From positions 1-32,013 of the forward strand of contig DKPV01000065.1 in the NCBI GenBank assembly GCA_002471375.1: a stretch of 32,013 nucleotides of DNA, read 5' to 3'. Positions 8,164 through 17,087 of the stretch are shown here, in pieces. The translations under genes and the position numbers were made by a program. The stretch comes from Flavobacteriales bacterium UBA7325 (GTDB lineage Bacteria > Bacteroidota > Bacteroidia > Flavobacteriales_D > Crocinitomicaceae). Position 1 is the first letter of the stretch, and every line of letters begins with the position of its first letter. A model generated the notes under the pieces. The model was not told the origin of the DNA. It worked only from the letters and a program-made list of their open reading frames with translations, and did not search any database.

Positions 8164-8762
8164 ATAGAGATCACTTATCGGATAAAGCCAAGAAAGATTT
8201 AGACCTTGTTGGACTTGCAATTAAAGGTGATCAACTTGCCTATGGAGAACTGATGGATCGCTATCGCGAATCTATCTATTTCATGATGCTTAAGATGGTG
8301 AAGAATACGGATGATGCCGACGATCTTACTATCGAAGCTTTCGGTAAAGCATTCAATCGACTAAAGCAGTATTCACCAAACTATGCCTTCAGTACTTGGT
8401 TATTCAAGATTGCCTCAAACAATTGTATCGATTTCATTCGAAAAAAGAGAATCAAAGTAACTTCAATGGACTCAGGAATCAAAACTGACGGCGGCGAAAC
8501 AGTATACATTGATGCGAAAGCTCACGGGAAAGATCCGGAAGAAACTATCATGCACAAGCAAAAGATTCTTCACATGCGTGATCTTGTTAGTAAGCTAAAG
8601 CCACGCTATAGAATACTAGTAGAGAAACGCTATTTCGAAGAGCTCAGCTACGAAGAAATATCAGATGAACTCGGACTTCCACTTGGAACTGTAAAAGCGC
8701 AATTATTTAGAGCCCGCGACTTTCTATCGAATATGATCGAAAACACTAAAGATACTATCTGA
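8157..8762 (+). CDS. ECF-type RNA polymerase sigma factor
   Basis: 201 residues with the two sigma-70 domains of an ECF factor. Region 2 (about 22-96) has AYGELMDRYRESIYFMM, the DADDLTIEAFGKAF core-binding helix and FSTWLFKIASNNCIDFIRK. A linker of about 40 residues follows, then region 4 (about 140-195) with LKPRYRILVEKRYFEELSYEEISDELG and the recognition helix TVKAQLFRARDFL. There are no membrane segments and no anti-sigma gene next door. The gene lies between a glycosyltransferase (7-bp overlap) and rsmG (2 bp ahead), an unusual operon for an ECF factor. The Bacteroidota often carry such sigma factors without a partner, so control may be at the level of transcription. Confidence 0.93.
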   Translation: MVNRDHLSDKAKKDLDLVGLAIKGDQLAYGELMDRYRESIYFMMLKMVKNTDDADDLTIEAFGKAFNRLKQYSPNYAFSTWLFKIASNNCIDFIRKKRIKVTSMDSGIKTDGGETVYIDAKAHGKDPEETIMHKQKILHMRDLVSKLKPRYRILVEKRYFEELSYEEISDELGLPLGTVKAQLFRARDFLSNMIENTKDTI

Positions 8763-8764
8763 TC

Positions 8765-9394
8765 ATGAAAGGTCTAGATCGCGTAAGGCACTACTTCCCG
8801 AAATTAACTGCAGATCAAATTGATAAATTCAATCAATTAGAAGATCTCTATGGAGAATGGAACGCACAAATCAACGTCATTTCCAGAAAGGATACGGACA
8901 ATTTTTATCAACGACATGTACTTCACTCGCTCGCAATAGCTAAAGTGATGGAGTTCAATCCTGGCTCTAAAGTACTTGACATCGGCACAGGGGGTGGTTT
9001 TCCTGGTGTCCCACTTGCAATATTATTCCCTGAATGCCAATTCCACCTTGTAGACTCTATTGGCAAGAAGATAAAGGTTGTAAATGAAGTTGCAGCTTCC
9101 CTTGGACTTAAAAATGTCCGCGGGACGCACGAAAGAGCCGAAAATATTAATGAGCAATTCGACTTCATAGTTAGTAGAGCAGTCACAGCTATGCCTAAAT
9201 TCATTAAATGGACAAAAGGGCAATTCTTGAAAACAAACAATAACAAGCTGAAAAACGGAATACTCTATTTAAAAGGAGGTGACTTAGCGGAAGAAATGAA
9301 ACCGGTTAAAAAAGCTGTTCAGTATTTTAACCTAAGTGATTTTTATACTGAAGAATTCTTTGAAACAAAGAAGGTGGTATACGTAAGAAACTAG
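8765..9394 (+). CDS. rsmG: 16S rRNA (guanine-527-N7) methyltransferase
   Basis: 209 residues, the usual length for RsmG (GidB). It methylates G527 of 16S rRNA with S-adenosylmethionine; loss in other bacteria gives low-level streptomycin resistance. The SAM-binding strand-loop VLDIGTGGGFPGVPLAI (70-86) is the family hallmark, preceded by YQRHVLHSLAIAK (48-60) and followed by the acidic VDSIGKK motif and the FDFIVSRAVTAMPKF segment. The gene starts 2 bp after the sigma-factor stop and closes the operon. It converges with the unknown gene at 9416, about 20 bp away, with no strong terminator visible. Confidence 0.95.
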   Translation: MKGLDRVRHYFPKLTADQIDKFNQLEDLYGEWNAQINVISRKDTDNFYQRHVLHSLAIAKVMEFNPGSKVLDIGTGGGFPGVPLAILFPECQFHLVDSIGKKIKVVNEVAASLGLKNVRGTHERAENINEQFDFIVSRAVTAMPKFIKWTKGQFLKTNNNKLKNGILYLKGGDLAEEMKPVKKAVQYFNLSDFYTEEFFETKKVVYVRN

Positions 9395-9415
9395 ATTAAA
9401 TCTTTACAATTATGC

Positions 9416-9955
9416 TTATTGCATTTTGTAGCGCTTGAAGAATGCCTCCCAATCCCAAACAAAATTCTCAACAATCTCATCTAACCTTTTAAGGAATAAA
9501 GGATTTGGAACTTGCATTCGCTGGAAGTACTCATCTTGATAATTGTATAGCGTGTATTTATCAAAGATCGTCTTTGACATTCCATAGATCACATTCTTAG
9601 AAGGAGCATTCAGTCGACTCATTAAATGACGATAATCCTTAACGACTGACTTGAATTCAAAAACACTCATGTCATAAATTTTCGCCAACTTTTCGTAAAT
9701 CAGCGATTCTACCTCCATTGACTGTTCACCATCAAATGAACCATCTAAAAGTGAAATGTTTCCGATCATGACGATAAGTACGAATTCGAAATCATCATCT
9801 TTTTTAACTTCCGGAGACGCTACAAATGTAGGATCCTCATTAATGAATTCAGCCACCATGGGAAATCCTGTGTTACAAGCATTCCATAGCCCGTTTATAA
9901 AAACGTTCGCTAACTTTTCATTACTGACCTTTTTCCGAATTAGTGTAGCGAACAT
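9416..9955 (-). CDS. Conserved flavobacterial protein of unknown function
   Basis: 179 residues from ATG 9955. No signal peptide, membrane segment or catalytic motif stands out; it looks like a soluble, mostly helical, acidic cytoplasmic protein. The start reads MFATLIRKKVSNEKLANVF and the end NPLFLKRLDEIVENFVWDW, patterns I recall from proteins of the same size in other Flavobacteriales, all without a function. The frame is open for another 56 codons upstream to ATG 10123, but those codons look unlike protein (the stretch VNKNVENPKKSVENQ is the translation of a TGTTGAAAA repeat), so I place the start at 9955. It stands alone between rsmG and the efflux operon. Confidence 0.75.
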   Translation of the reverse strand: MFATLIRKKVSNEKLANVFINGLWNACNTGFPMVAEFINEDPTFVASPEVKKDDDFEFVLIVMIGNISLLDGSFDGEQSMEVESLIYEKLAKIYDMSVFEFKSVVKDYRHLMSRLNAPSKNVIYGMSKTIFDKYTLYNYQDEYFQRMQVPNPLFLKRLDEIVENFVWDWEAFFKRYKMQ

Positions 9956-10016
9956 AATGTTGGTTTTAAACGTGTCTCGTGTATGCTTTACAAAGATAAC
10001 GATTGAATCATCTTGG

Positions 10017-10058
10017 TTTTCAACACTTTTTTTAGGGTTTTCAACATTTTTATTCACA
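10017..10058 (-). other. Cluster of DnaA-box-like nonamers in the divergent intergenic region
   Basis: Three same-direction nonamers: TGTTGAAAA (10017-10025), TGTTGAAAA (10038-10046) and TGTGAATAA (10050-10058, an exact TGTGnATAA match), read on the minus strand, spaced 21 and 12 bp with an A/T-rich run between. They sit in the roughly 240-bp gap between the unknown gene (start 9955) and the efflux operon, close to rsmG. This is weak evidence for a DnaA-binding or origin-like site; no dnaA gene is in the window. Confidence 0.2.
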
Positions 10059-10163
10059 ATCCGCAATGAATGCGTGATTTTACACTCATCCTTGAAAAAC
10101 ACTCCCCAACACTTTCTAGTCAATTTTCATCCCATATTGTGAACCAAATCATTCATTCAATTG

Positions 10164-10171
10164 TACCTTTG
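10164..10171 (+). promoter_or_regulatory. Putative -7 element of the efflux operon
   Basis: TACCTTTG fits TAnnTTTG exactly. Initiation about 7 nt downstream would leave almost no leader for ATG 10182 and about 20 nt for ATG 10197, which favours the latter as the start. Confidence 0.45.
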
Positions 10172-10196
10172 TCACAACAAAATGAATGCGTCAATT

Positions 10197-11318
10197 ATGA
10201 AACGAAGTCAAATCATCCTACTCGTCGTTTTTCTCTTGGTGACAGGTGGTATTTCTATGATCGTTGCTGGAAACAAGACTGAAACCTTAAAGAAGGAAAA
10301 GGAAACCAACGATGACGTTTATGTCCCAATTAAAGAGGTCAAAAACGAACTGAAGGTTTTCTCGATGGAATCTTATGGTCAAGTTACACCGAATTCGGAG
10401 ATCAATATCTCATTTGAAGTTCAAGGAAAATTAGAACGTGGTAACCTCACCATGAAACCTGGAACGAACTTTAGAAAAGGGCAGTTACTCTATTCAGTCG
10501 ATAACCGCGAGGGTTACGCAACGTTTAGGGCAAGAATGTCCACATTCTCGACGCTTTTATTGAACGCTCTACCCGATCTCGAATTGGAATTCCCTTCTGA
10601 GCGTAATAAATGGATCAAGTTCTTAAATGATCTAGATCCTGCTAAGCGATTACCTGCACTTCCAGAAATCAATAATTCTAAAGAACGACTATTCATTACA
10701 AGTAGAAATATTTTTGCAGAATACTATAACCTTGAAGCCCAACAGTTAAGGCTTGAGAAATACTTTTACATTGCGCCATTTAGCGGAACAGTACTTTCTA
10801 CTTCGGCGGAACCTGGGGCGGTTACGAGCCCAGGCATGACTGTAGCCAGAATTGCGAAAACAGGTGGATTTGAGGTAAGGGTCCCTATTTCCATGGAAGA
10901 TATCGACATATACAAGTCTAAAGGAAAAGCGACGTTCACCAATTCAGATGGAACTATGGTTGCGACTGGCAAAATAATTAGGGTTTCTGGTGTCATAAAT
11001 CAACAAACTCAATCAGCAGATGTCTATTACAGCGTTAAAGCGCTAGAAGGTGAAAAAGTTTACAATGGCATGCATCTTAATGTTGCCATCGAAACAGATG
11101 CAGAAAAAAATACGGTAACCATCCCATTAACATGCTACCATGACGGAAAGGTGATGGTCCTAGAAGACAAGAAGTTAGTACCTGTAGAAGTATTGAAAGT
11201 ACATTCAAAACCAGACTCACTATTGGTTACAGGTCTAAGTGACGGTCAAATACTCGTTCTAGAGCGAATAAAGAAAAATAAAAAGGGTACTAAATTCATC
11301 GGAATCGAGCGCAAATGA
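10197..11318 (+). CDS. RND efflux periplasmic adaptor (membrane fusion protein)
   Basis: 373 residues from ATG 10197. ATG 10182 is the alternative, and the frame is open to TTG 10161. It joins the inner-membrane RND pump to the TolC-like channel. The N-terminus is a signal anchor (MKRSQIILLVVFLLVTGG) with no lipobox cysteine. Next come a short beta-barrel/lipoyl half (YGQVTPNSEINISFEVQGK), a hairpin of about 90 residues in place of a long coiled coil, the second lipoyl half (IAPFSGTVLSTSAEPGAVTS), a beta-barrel domain (GFEVRVPISMEDIDIY) and a C-terminal membrane-proximal domain. The stop overlaps the pump's ATG by 4 bp (ATGA), which indicates coupled translation. Substrate unknown. Confidence 0.9.
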   Translation: MKRSQIILLVVFLLVTGGISMIVAGNKTETLKKEKETNDDVYVPIKEVKNELKVFSMESYGQVTPNSEINISFEVQGKLERGNLTMKPGTNFRKGQLLYSVDNREGYATFRARMSTFSTLLLNALPDLELEFPSERNKWIKFLNDLDPAKRLPALPEINNSKERLFITSRNIFAEYYNLEAQQLRLEKYFYIAPFSGTVLSTSAEPGAVTSPGMTVARIAKTGGFEVRVPISMEDIDIYKSKGKATFTNSDGTMVATGKIIRVSGVINQQTQSADVYYSVKALEGEKVYNGMHLNVAIETDAEKNTVTIPLTCYHDGKVMVLEDKKLVPVEVLKVHSKPDSLLVTGLSDGQILVLERIKKNKKGTKFIGIERK

Positions 11319-14300
11319 AACGAGTGATCCAATTTTTTCTTGATCGTCCTATCTGGGGTAATGCTGCCATAGCCATCATCCTTATGTTCGGTCTATTCTC
11401 TGTATTCACGATGAAAAGATCGTTCTTTCCAGAGATGGAACCTACCGTCATCAATGTGATGGTTACTTATCCAGGAGCATCACCACAAGAGATGGAGGAT
11501 GGTGTTACCATCAAACTAGAACAAGCTATTAAAGGAATCGTAGGTATTGATAAAACGAACTCCACTTCGGCCGAAAATATTTCTCAAATTCGAATTACAG
11601 CATTTCAAGACACTGACATGGACGAACTTCTTAACGAGGTTGATAATGCGGTGAACTCGATTAACTCATTCCCTGATGGCGCAGAGCAGCCCATCGTAAC
11701 AATGAACAAATCGAACGGAATGTCAAGCATTGTTGCTTTCGTCGGGGTGTCTGCCAAGAGCCTAGACGCAGACTTGACCGACTTGACGGACATGGCCACT
11801 CAGATTGAGCGAGACCTTCTTGACACTAAAGAGATAACGCAGATCACGATGACTGGATTTCCGGAAAAAGAAATCAGCATCAATACTCGAGAGCAGGATT
11901 TACTTCGTTACAACATCTCGTTTCAGGAAATATCCATGGCGATTGGAACACGTAACATTGACATTACTACTGGGGTAATCCGAGGTAAAGTTGAGGATAT
12001 GAATCTCCGTTCGAATAACAGAACTAGTACCCCTTCTGAAATTGAAAAAATCATCGTACGAACGACGACCTCTGGTGAGCAAATCACGATTGGCGATGTT
12101 GCAGATGTTGAGCTAGGATTTGAAGAGTCATCGCAAGATGCGCGCTACAACGGATTTCCATCTGTCCAATTTCAAATTGAGAAAACGAAAGATCAGGATA
12201 TTACTACCATAACTGAAGCACTTCATGAGTTCCAGAAGAAATTCGATAAAGAGCAGGCGGATTATAGTTTTGACATCTATTATGAGTTTAACGGCATGCT
12301 CGATGACCGGATCGACCTACTCTCTCGAAACGGTATTATGGGACTCATTCTCATACTTTTATTCTTAGGGATATTCCTAAACTTGAAATTATCAGCTTGG
12401 GTAGCCTTCGGAATCCCGTTCTCTTTCTTGGGAATGTTCATATTCGGCATGCCATACGGAATGTCCATCAATATGATCTCGCTTTTCGGGATGATTTTGG
12501 TAGTAGGAATATTGGTTGATGATGGAATTGTGATTGCAGAAAATATTTACACGCATTATGAAAAGGGTAAAACAGCAAGAAGAGCTGCAATCGACGGAAC
12601 GATGGAAGTTCTTACTTCTGTATTCTCATCGGTCCTCACAACAATCGTAGCCTTCAGTATTTTATTATTTGTTGAGGGAATGGAAATGATGCGAGAAATG
12701 GCATTTGTAGCTATATCTTGCCTACTCTTTTCGTTATTCGAGGCATTTATCATTCTTCCTGCTCATCTTGGGCACAATAAAATACTCAATGATACAGAAG
12801 AGAAAGAGTACTGGAGCTATCTAAAAGGAGGACTCCTAATACTCTTAGGTATTCTAATCATAATTCTTGGCGTTCAAATTATACCGACAGAAGGAGATTT
12901 TTTAGCCAAACTATTCGCATTCTCCGTAGTTATCTCGGGAGCAATCGTATTTCTTGTTGGATACTCAAGATCTAAAGTTGAGAAACTAGTGCGTGGTGCA
13001 TCTGATCGCGCTATTAAATATGTGCGTGACAAATGGTTCAGAGTTGCAGTTAGCTTAATTGTAGGAACACGAAGACGATGGTATATACTTGGGTTCTTGT
13101 TCCCATTGGTATTCACCTTCTTAACTATTTCTTTGATGAGCTCGAAAACAATTGGGTTCACTTTCTTCCCAGATATACCGCCAGACTTCATCAATATCGA
13201 AGCTGCCTATATGCCGGGCGACAGTAAGGCTAAATCGGAAGAATTCATCAAAGTTTCGACAGCTATTTTATTAGAGGAAAATCAAAGAATTATTGAGGAA
13301 AATGGCGACACACTGGTATCCTACTTCTCTAGTAACATTGGTTTCTCACAAAACATTGAACAAGTTGGAAATCACACCTGTGGTCTTATGATCTTCATGA
13401 ATAGTGAAAATGTGACTACGCCGGTTGACACGCTGATGAATCGAATTATTCGTCGATTGGATGTTACTCCAGAAGTACAACTCGCACAGGAGACATTCGT
13501 AGGAGGTTTCAACCGATTCGGTAAAGAAATTGAACTCGGCTTTACTTCAGACAACCAAGCGAGTTTAGCTGGTGCTAGAGATCTTTTCAAAGCAGAACTT
13601 GAAAAGAAGGATGGCGTGATCAATATCAAAGACAACATGCCTGAAGGCAAGAAAGAAGTCTACTTAAAAATGCGTCCTCAAGCTGATATTTATGGGCTTC
13701 AGAAGAACGATGTCCTCACTCAAATTCGACAAGGATTCTTTGGTCAAGAGGCTCAGCGCGTTATTATAGGAACAGATGAAGTGAAAATTTGGGTGAGATA
13801 CCCACTCGAGGATCGAAATTCATTTTCTGACTTGGAGAATATGAAAATAAAAACTGCACAAGGTCTTGCCATTCCCCTCAAAGACATATGTAACTTCGAA
13901 GTTGGGAGAGCCCCGGAGAGCTTGCGCAGACGTGATGGAGAACGCATTGTTAAAATAGATGCTGACGCTGCAAATCCTGACAAGGTTTCAGAGATAAACA
14001 CCTTTATTACCGACACGATTATTCCGCTTGTCGAAAACGCATATCCTGATGTTTCTCATACACAATTGGGGCAAGCAGAACAAAGCAATAAAACTCAAGG
14101 ATCCATGATTATCCTCACGCTCATTGGAGTCGTGATCATGTTCATTATTCTTTCGCTTCATTTTAATAGTGTTTTAAGCTCATTCTTAATCATGCTAGTC
14201 ATTCCCGCCGGAATTGGAGGCGCAATTTTAGGACATGGGCTCATTGGTATTCCGGTATCGCTCTTCTCCTTTTTCGGGATGATTGCACTTCTCGGTGTCC

Positions 14301-14686
14301 TCATCAATGATGCCATCGTTTTCTTAGATCGATATAATGACTTGATCGCCGAAGGAAAGGATACCCGCCAAGCTTCAATTGAAGCAGCTGTATCTCGCTT
14401 TAGACCTATTATTCTTACTTCACTTACAACGGTGGTTGGACTTCTCCCAATTATATCCGAAACAAATATGCAAGCCCAATTCTTAATTCCAGTTGCTGTT
14501 TCATTGGCTTTCGGAGTGCTTTTTGGGACAATATTCATCCTTCTATTTTACCCATCAGCAATCCTATTCTGGAATGGACTAAGAAGGTTCGGACGTTTCA
14601 TCTGGAAAGGTGAACGTGGATTACGAGCGGTAGATGTCGAACCTGTCATGAAGCTTATTAACCAAAAAAATGAAATCGATGAATAA
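11315..14686 (+). CDS. RND-family efflux pump with two extra hydrophobic helices
   Basis: 1123 residues; AcrB-like pumps are usually near 1040. It is a proton-driven trimeric inner-membrane transporter. TM1 is at about 11-29, followed by porter domain PN (PEMEPTVINVMVTYPGAS), TM4 with the proton-relay pair GILVDDGIVIAEN (Asp402-Asp403), and TM10 with GVLINDAIVFLDR, where Asn998-Asp999 stand at the place of AcrB Lys940-Asn941; that variant occurs in other RND branches. The extra length is largely two additional hydrophobic stretches between the two halves, at about 505-525 and 530-550, where AcrB has only an amphipathic helix. It overlaps the adaptor by 4 bp and the channel gene by 17 bp. It is not a CusA-type metal pump by its motifs; substrates cannot be predicted. 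Confidence 0.92.
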   Translation: MKRVIQFFLDRPIWGNAAIAIILMFGLFSVFTMKRSFFPEMEPTVINVMVTYPGASPQEMEDGVTIKLEQAIKGIVGIDKTNSTSAENISQIRITAFQDTDMDELLNEVDNAVNSINSFPDGAEQPIVTMNKSNGMSSIVAFVGVSAKSLDADLTDLTDMATQIERDLLDTKEITQITMTGFPEKEISINTREQDLLRYNISFQEISMAIGTRNIDITTGVIRGKVEDMNLRSNNRTSTPSEIEKIIVRTTTSGEQITIGDVADVELGFEESSQDARYNGFPSVQFQIEKTKDQDITTITEALHEFQKKFDKEQADYSFDIYYEFNGMLDDRIDLLSRNGIMGLILILLFLGIFLNLKLSAWVAFGIPFSFLGMFIFGMPYGMSINMISLFGMILVVGILVDDGIVIAENIYTHYEKGKTARRAAIDGTMEVLTSVFSSVLTTIVAFSILLFVEGMEMMREMAFVAISCLLFSLFEAFIILPAHLGHNKILNDTEEKEYWSYLKGGLLILLGILIIILGVQIIPTEGDFLAKLFAFSVVISGAIVFLVGYSRSKVEKLVRGASDRAIKYVRDKWFRVAVSLIVGTRRRWYILGFLFPLVFTFLTISLMSSKTIGFTFFPDIPPDFINIEAAYMPGDSKAKSEEFIKVSTAILLEENQRIIEENGDTLVSYFSSNIGFSQNIEQVGNHTCGLMIFMNSENVTTPVDTLMNRIIRRLDVTPEVQLAQETFVGGFNRFGKEIELGFTSDNQASLAGARDLFKAELEKKDGVINIKDNMPEGKKEVYLKMRPQADIYGLQKNDVLTQIRQGFFGQEAQRVIIGTDEVKIWVRYPLEDRNSFSDLENMKIKTAQGLAIPLKDICNFEVGRAPESLRRRDGERIVKIDADAANPDKVSEINTFITDTIIPLVENAYPDVSHTQLGQAEQSNKTQGSMIILTLIGVVIMFIILSLHFNSVLSSFLIMLVIPAGIGGAILGHGLIGIPVSLFSFFGMIALLGVLINDAIVFLDRYNDLIAEGKDTRQASIEAAVSRFRPIILTSLTTVVGLLPIISETNMQAQFLIPVAVSLAFGVLFGTIFILLFYPSAILFWNGLRRFGRFIWKGERGLRAVDVEPVMKLINQKNEIDE

Positions 14687-16007
14687 GTTAATCGTCATCT
14701 TCGCACTCACCAGTGCTAGTTCATTTGGACAAAAAGATTTAAGTGCTACTGATGCGGTTGTCATAGCGCTAGAAAACAACTACCAGATTCTTATTGCTGA
14801 AAAGCAACATGAAATCAATGAAATGAACAATAGCTGGTCTGAGGCTGGATTATTCCCTACCGTTGATCTAAGCATTGCTCAATCCAATAACCTTCAGGAC
14901 AATACTCAGAATCCTTTCACATTTACACCAGGTAAGATTCTTTCACAAGGACTCAATCCTTCCTTGAGCCTCAACTGGAATATTTTTTCTGGGTTTGCTG
15001 TCAAAATTTCAAAGCAGAGACTCGAGCAACTTGAAACACAAAGCGCGAACAATGCTATGACGATTATTGAGGGAACAATTCAAGATGTCCTCAAAGCATA
15101 CTTCACAGCTCAATTACAGAACGAACGACTCGAATTATTTAACTCGGTACTTACCTTATCTCGTGATAGATATGAGTACTATCTATTGAAAGAGAAATAT
15201 AGCACGGCTTCCTCACTAGAATCTCTTCAATTTCGAAATCAATATTTAACGGATAGCACGAATTTTTTAATGCAGAAGATCTCTTCAGACAACGCGATGA
15301 GAAATCTTCTAATCCTAATGAATCAAGATGACAGTGCGTCGCTCGAGTCCAACTATACCCTTATCGATAAATTAGCCTTTGACATTCAAAGTATCAACTT
15401 TGAAGACGCTCAAAATGAAATGCTCTCTGAAAACACTAATCTGAGAGCGCAATATATTGGACTAGAATTACAAAAAACTGCGACATCCCTTCAGCGATCC
15501 TTCCTATATCCAACCCTCAGCTTCCAAGCTGGAGTTCAACCGAACTGGTCAAAAATCAGGAATTTAGATGACCCTGCGTTTAGTGCTGAACCATATACAC
15601 TGTCATATTATGGCAACTTTAACTTGCGTTATACCCTATTCAATAATTGGAAAAACAAACGAGCCGTAGAAGTTTCTGCGATTCAAGAAGATATCTCCGA
15701 ACTAAATATCGAAAGTATGAAGAAGACTCTTTCAAGTACACTCATGAACTTGATCGAGCTGCACGAAGTAAGAACCCAGCTCGTTGGGATTTCTACTGTT
15801 AACCTTAACTATGCGAAACAAGCTTTCGATTTAGCTGAAAAACGATATGATCTGGGCAGCATGAATTCTATCGATTTGGCAACCTTCCAGAATACCTATG
15901 AGAATACCATGATTCAGCATTATGAAAACCTCTTTAATCGTCTAGACACTTATTTGGAAATCTATAAAATGACTGGAAAATTGAGATTAAGCTATACCAA
16001 AGATTAG
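14670..16007 (+). CDS. TolC-like outer-membrane efflux channel
   Basis: 445 residues with a signal peptide (MNKLIVIFALTSASSFGQ; ATG 14670 or 14679). The mature part is two outer-membrane-efflux-protein repeats with long alpha-helical stretches: SATDAVVIALENNYQILIA near the N-terminus and, in the second half, a matching NLRAQYIGLELQKTATSLQ stretch. Beta-strand segments such as ISFQAGVQP- and NFNLRYTLF-like stretches precede the final helices (YAKQAFDLAEKRYDLGS). It would form the outer-membrane channel for the adaptor and pump encoded just upstream. Its start overlaps the pump's end by 17 bp. No clear terminator follows. Confidence 0.9.
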   Translation: MKSMNKLIVIFALTSASSFGQKDLSATDAVVIALENNYQILIAEKQHEINEMNNSWSEAGLFPTVDLSIAQSNNLQDNTQNPFTFTPGKILSQGLNPSLSLNWNIFSGFAVKISKQRLEQLETQSANNAMTIIEGTIQDVLKAYFTAQLQNERLELFNSVLTLSRDRYEYYLLKEKYSTASSLESLQFRNQYLTDSTNFLMQKISSDNAMRNLLILMNQDDSASLESNYTLIDKLAFDIQSINFEDAQNEMLSENTNLRAQYIGLELQKTATSLQRSFLYPTLSFQAGVQPNWSKIRNLDDPAFSAEPYTLSYYGNFNLRYTLFNNWKNKRAVEVSAIQEDISELNIESMKKTLSSTLMNLIELHEVRTQLVGISTVNLNYAKQAFDLAEKRYDLGSMNSIDLATFQNTYENTMIQHYENLFNRLDTYLEIYKMTGKLRLSYTKD

Positions 16008-16080
16008 TGGAGTTTGGCATTAGTAAAAAGTGCCTCTTCATAGAAGAAACGCCCTTACGCTAACTCACCTAATCGAAACC

Positions 16081-16845
16081 CTATAAAATACTCACGTGAC
16101 CTACGAAGATTTTACTATCAGCTGAATTAGCAATCCCAGCAATAATTTTCTAAGTAAACATGCCATCCTGAACACCAGAACCAAGTTGTGAATATGTACC
16201 ATCCCATCCAACTGACATGTCATGTGATTCAAAAAGCTAACTCACCCCAGCGGTTAAAAATATATAAGGTATAATCATCTTCGTCAAAACCTTCCATTAC
16301 TGGCTTGAAAACTTCATTCACGCCGCTACCATCTGGAGTAAAGGCATTCGCACAAATCTGATGGTAAGGACTAGGACCGACTCCAAATTGACCTAGAAAA
16401 CTGTTTGGCATCGCTCCATTTACATTACCCCGAGTTAACGTCCATCCCGATAAATCACCAGCTTCAAAATCCATATTAACACATGGTCCATCTGCTGTAC
16501 GATTTCCAGCCCCAGAATAAGTCACCTGGCGGATTGCATCAATTTCTAGTCGAGTATCATTAACAAGTTGAGTATCGCGAGTAGAAAAGTTGAATCTGAA
16601 ATAATTTCTCCTCAGTGCAAACGCGACTCAATTGTTGCATGAAACGTTTGATATTGTGTATCGATATGATCAAGTACATTCTGATAGATGTAATCACTCA
16701 ATTGCAGACCAAGATCTTGTTCAAATCCTAGAAGGCTTCGTGATGAGAAAAAGTGTTCTGTTACCTCGTGCTAGTGTTGTAAATATACCGTGTTTGGCAG
16801 TATTAATATGAGCCAAATCAACCCAAGTGCAAGTGAAGTTTTCAT
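16081..16845 (-). pseudogene. Remnant of a secreted protein with a gliding-motility-associated (CHU_C) C-terminal domain
   Basis: Read on the minus strand it begins with an intact signal peptide (ATG 16845, MKTSLALGLIWLILILP), hits TAG at 16773-16771, then continues in the same frame (HEVTEHFFSSRSLLGFEQD) to TGA 16614-16612. After a frameshift the next piece is NFSTRDTQLVNDTRLEIDA, the open stretch 16525-16229 (VNMDFEAGDLSGWTLTRG) and then, abruptly, the CHU_C domain ANAFTPDGSGVNEVFKPV with YTLYIFNRWGELAF. A 1-nt shift near 16230 leads to ESHDMSVGWDGTY, a TAG at 16152-16150 where Trp is expected (MFT*KIIAG), and FVGHVSIL before TAG 16083-16081. Such proteins are normally many hundreds to thousands of residues, so the middle has probably been deleted. 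Intact relatives are exported by the T9SS. Confidence 0.85.
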
Positions 16846-17087
16846 AGCTGCGAAGTTTTAGTGTGTATATATAAAACGTATTTAAAACCCCTCAATTGCT
16901 ATGCATGCACATCTATTGATTAATCACTAAACCACACACATAACTGTTTTAACGATCAATTCACACTGTTCATCTATGAAACAGAATATTATGCACGTGC
17001 AATTTAATCAAGAACTCATGTATCCAAATGAGCAGATCGCATCTGTGAATAAATATTTTTTACAATAAATATAGAATTTGGTTAAGC
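16846..17087. other. Intergenic stretch, nothing assigned
   Basis: AT-rich gap between the CHU_C remnant and the acyltransferase. One isolated DnaA-box-like word (17044-17052) followed by an A/T run is all I see; no RNA gene or convincing terminator. Confidence 0.5.

Noticed and set aside
9956..10123. N-terminal extension of the unknown protein up to ATG 10123
   Set aside because: The translation is not protein-like and covers a repeat-rich intergenic region; ATG 9955 gives the expected start.
16008..16080. A terminator behind the TolC-like gene
   Set aside because: Only a 4-bp GGCA/TGCC pairing is visible, without a T-run.
16229..16525. A 98-residue minus-strand ORF as an independent small gene
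   Set aside because: It is the middle piece of the CHU_C pseudogene; homologous sequence continues on both sides in other frames.
17044..17052. TGTGAATAA as a DnaA box with an adjacent A/T run
   Set aside because: Single isolated match; about one or more is expected by chance in 32 kb of AT-rich DNA.
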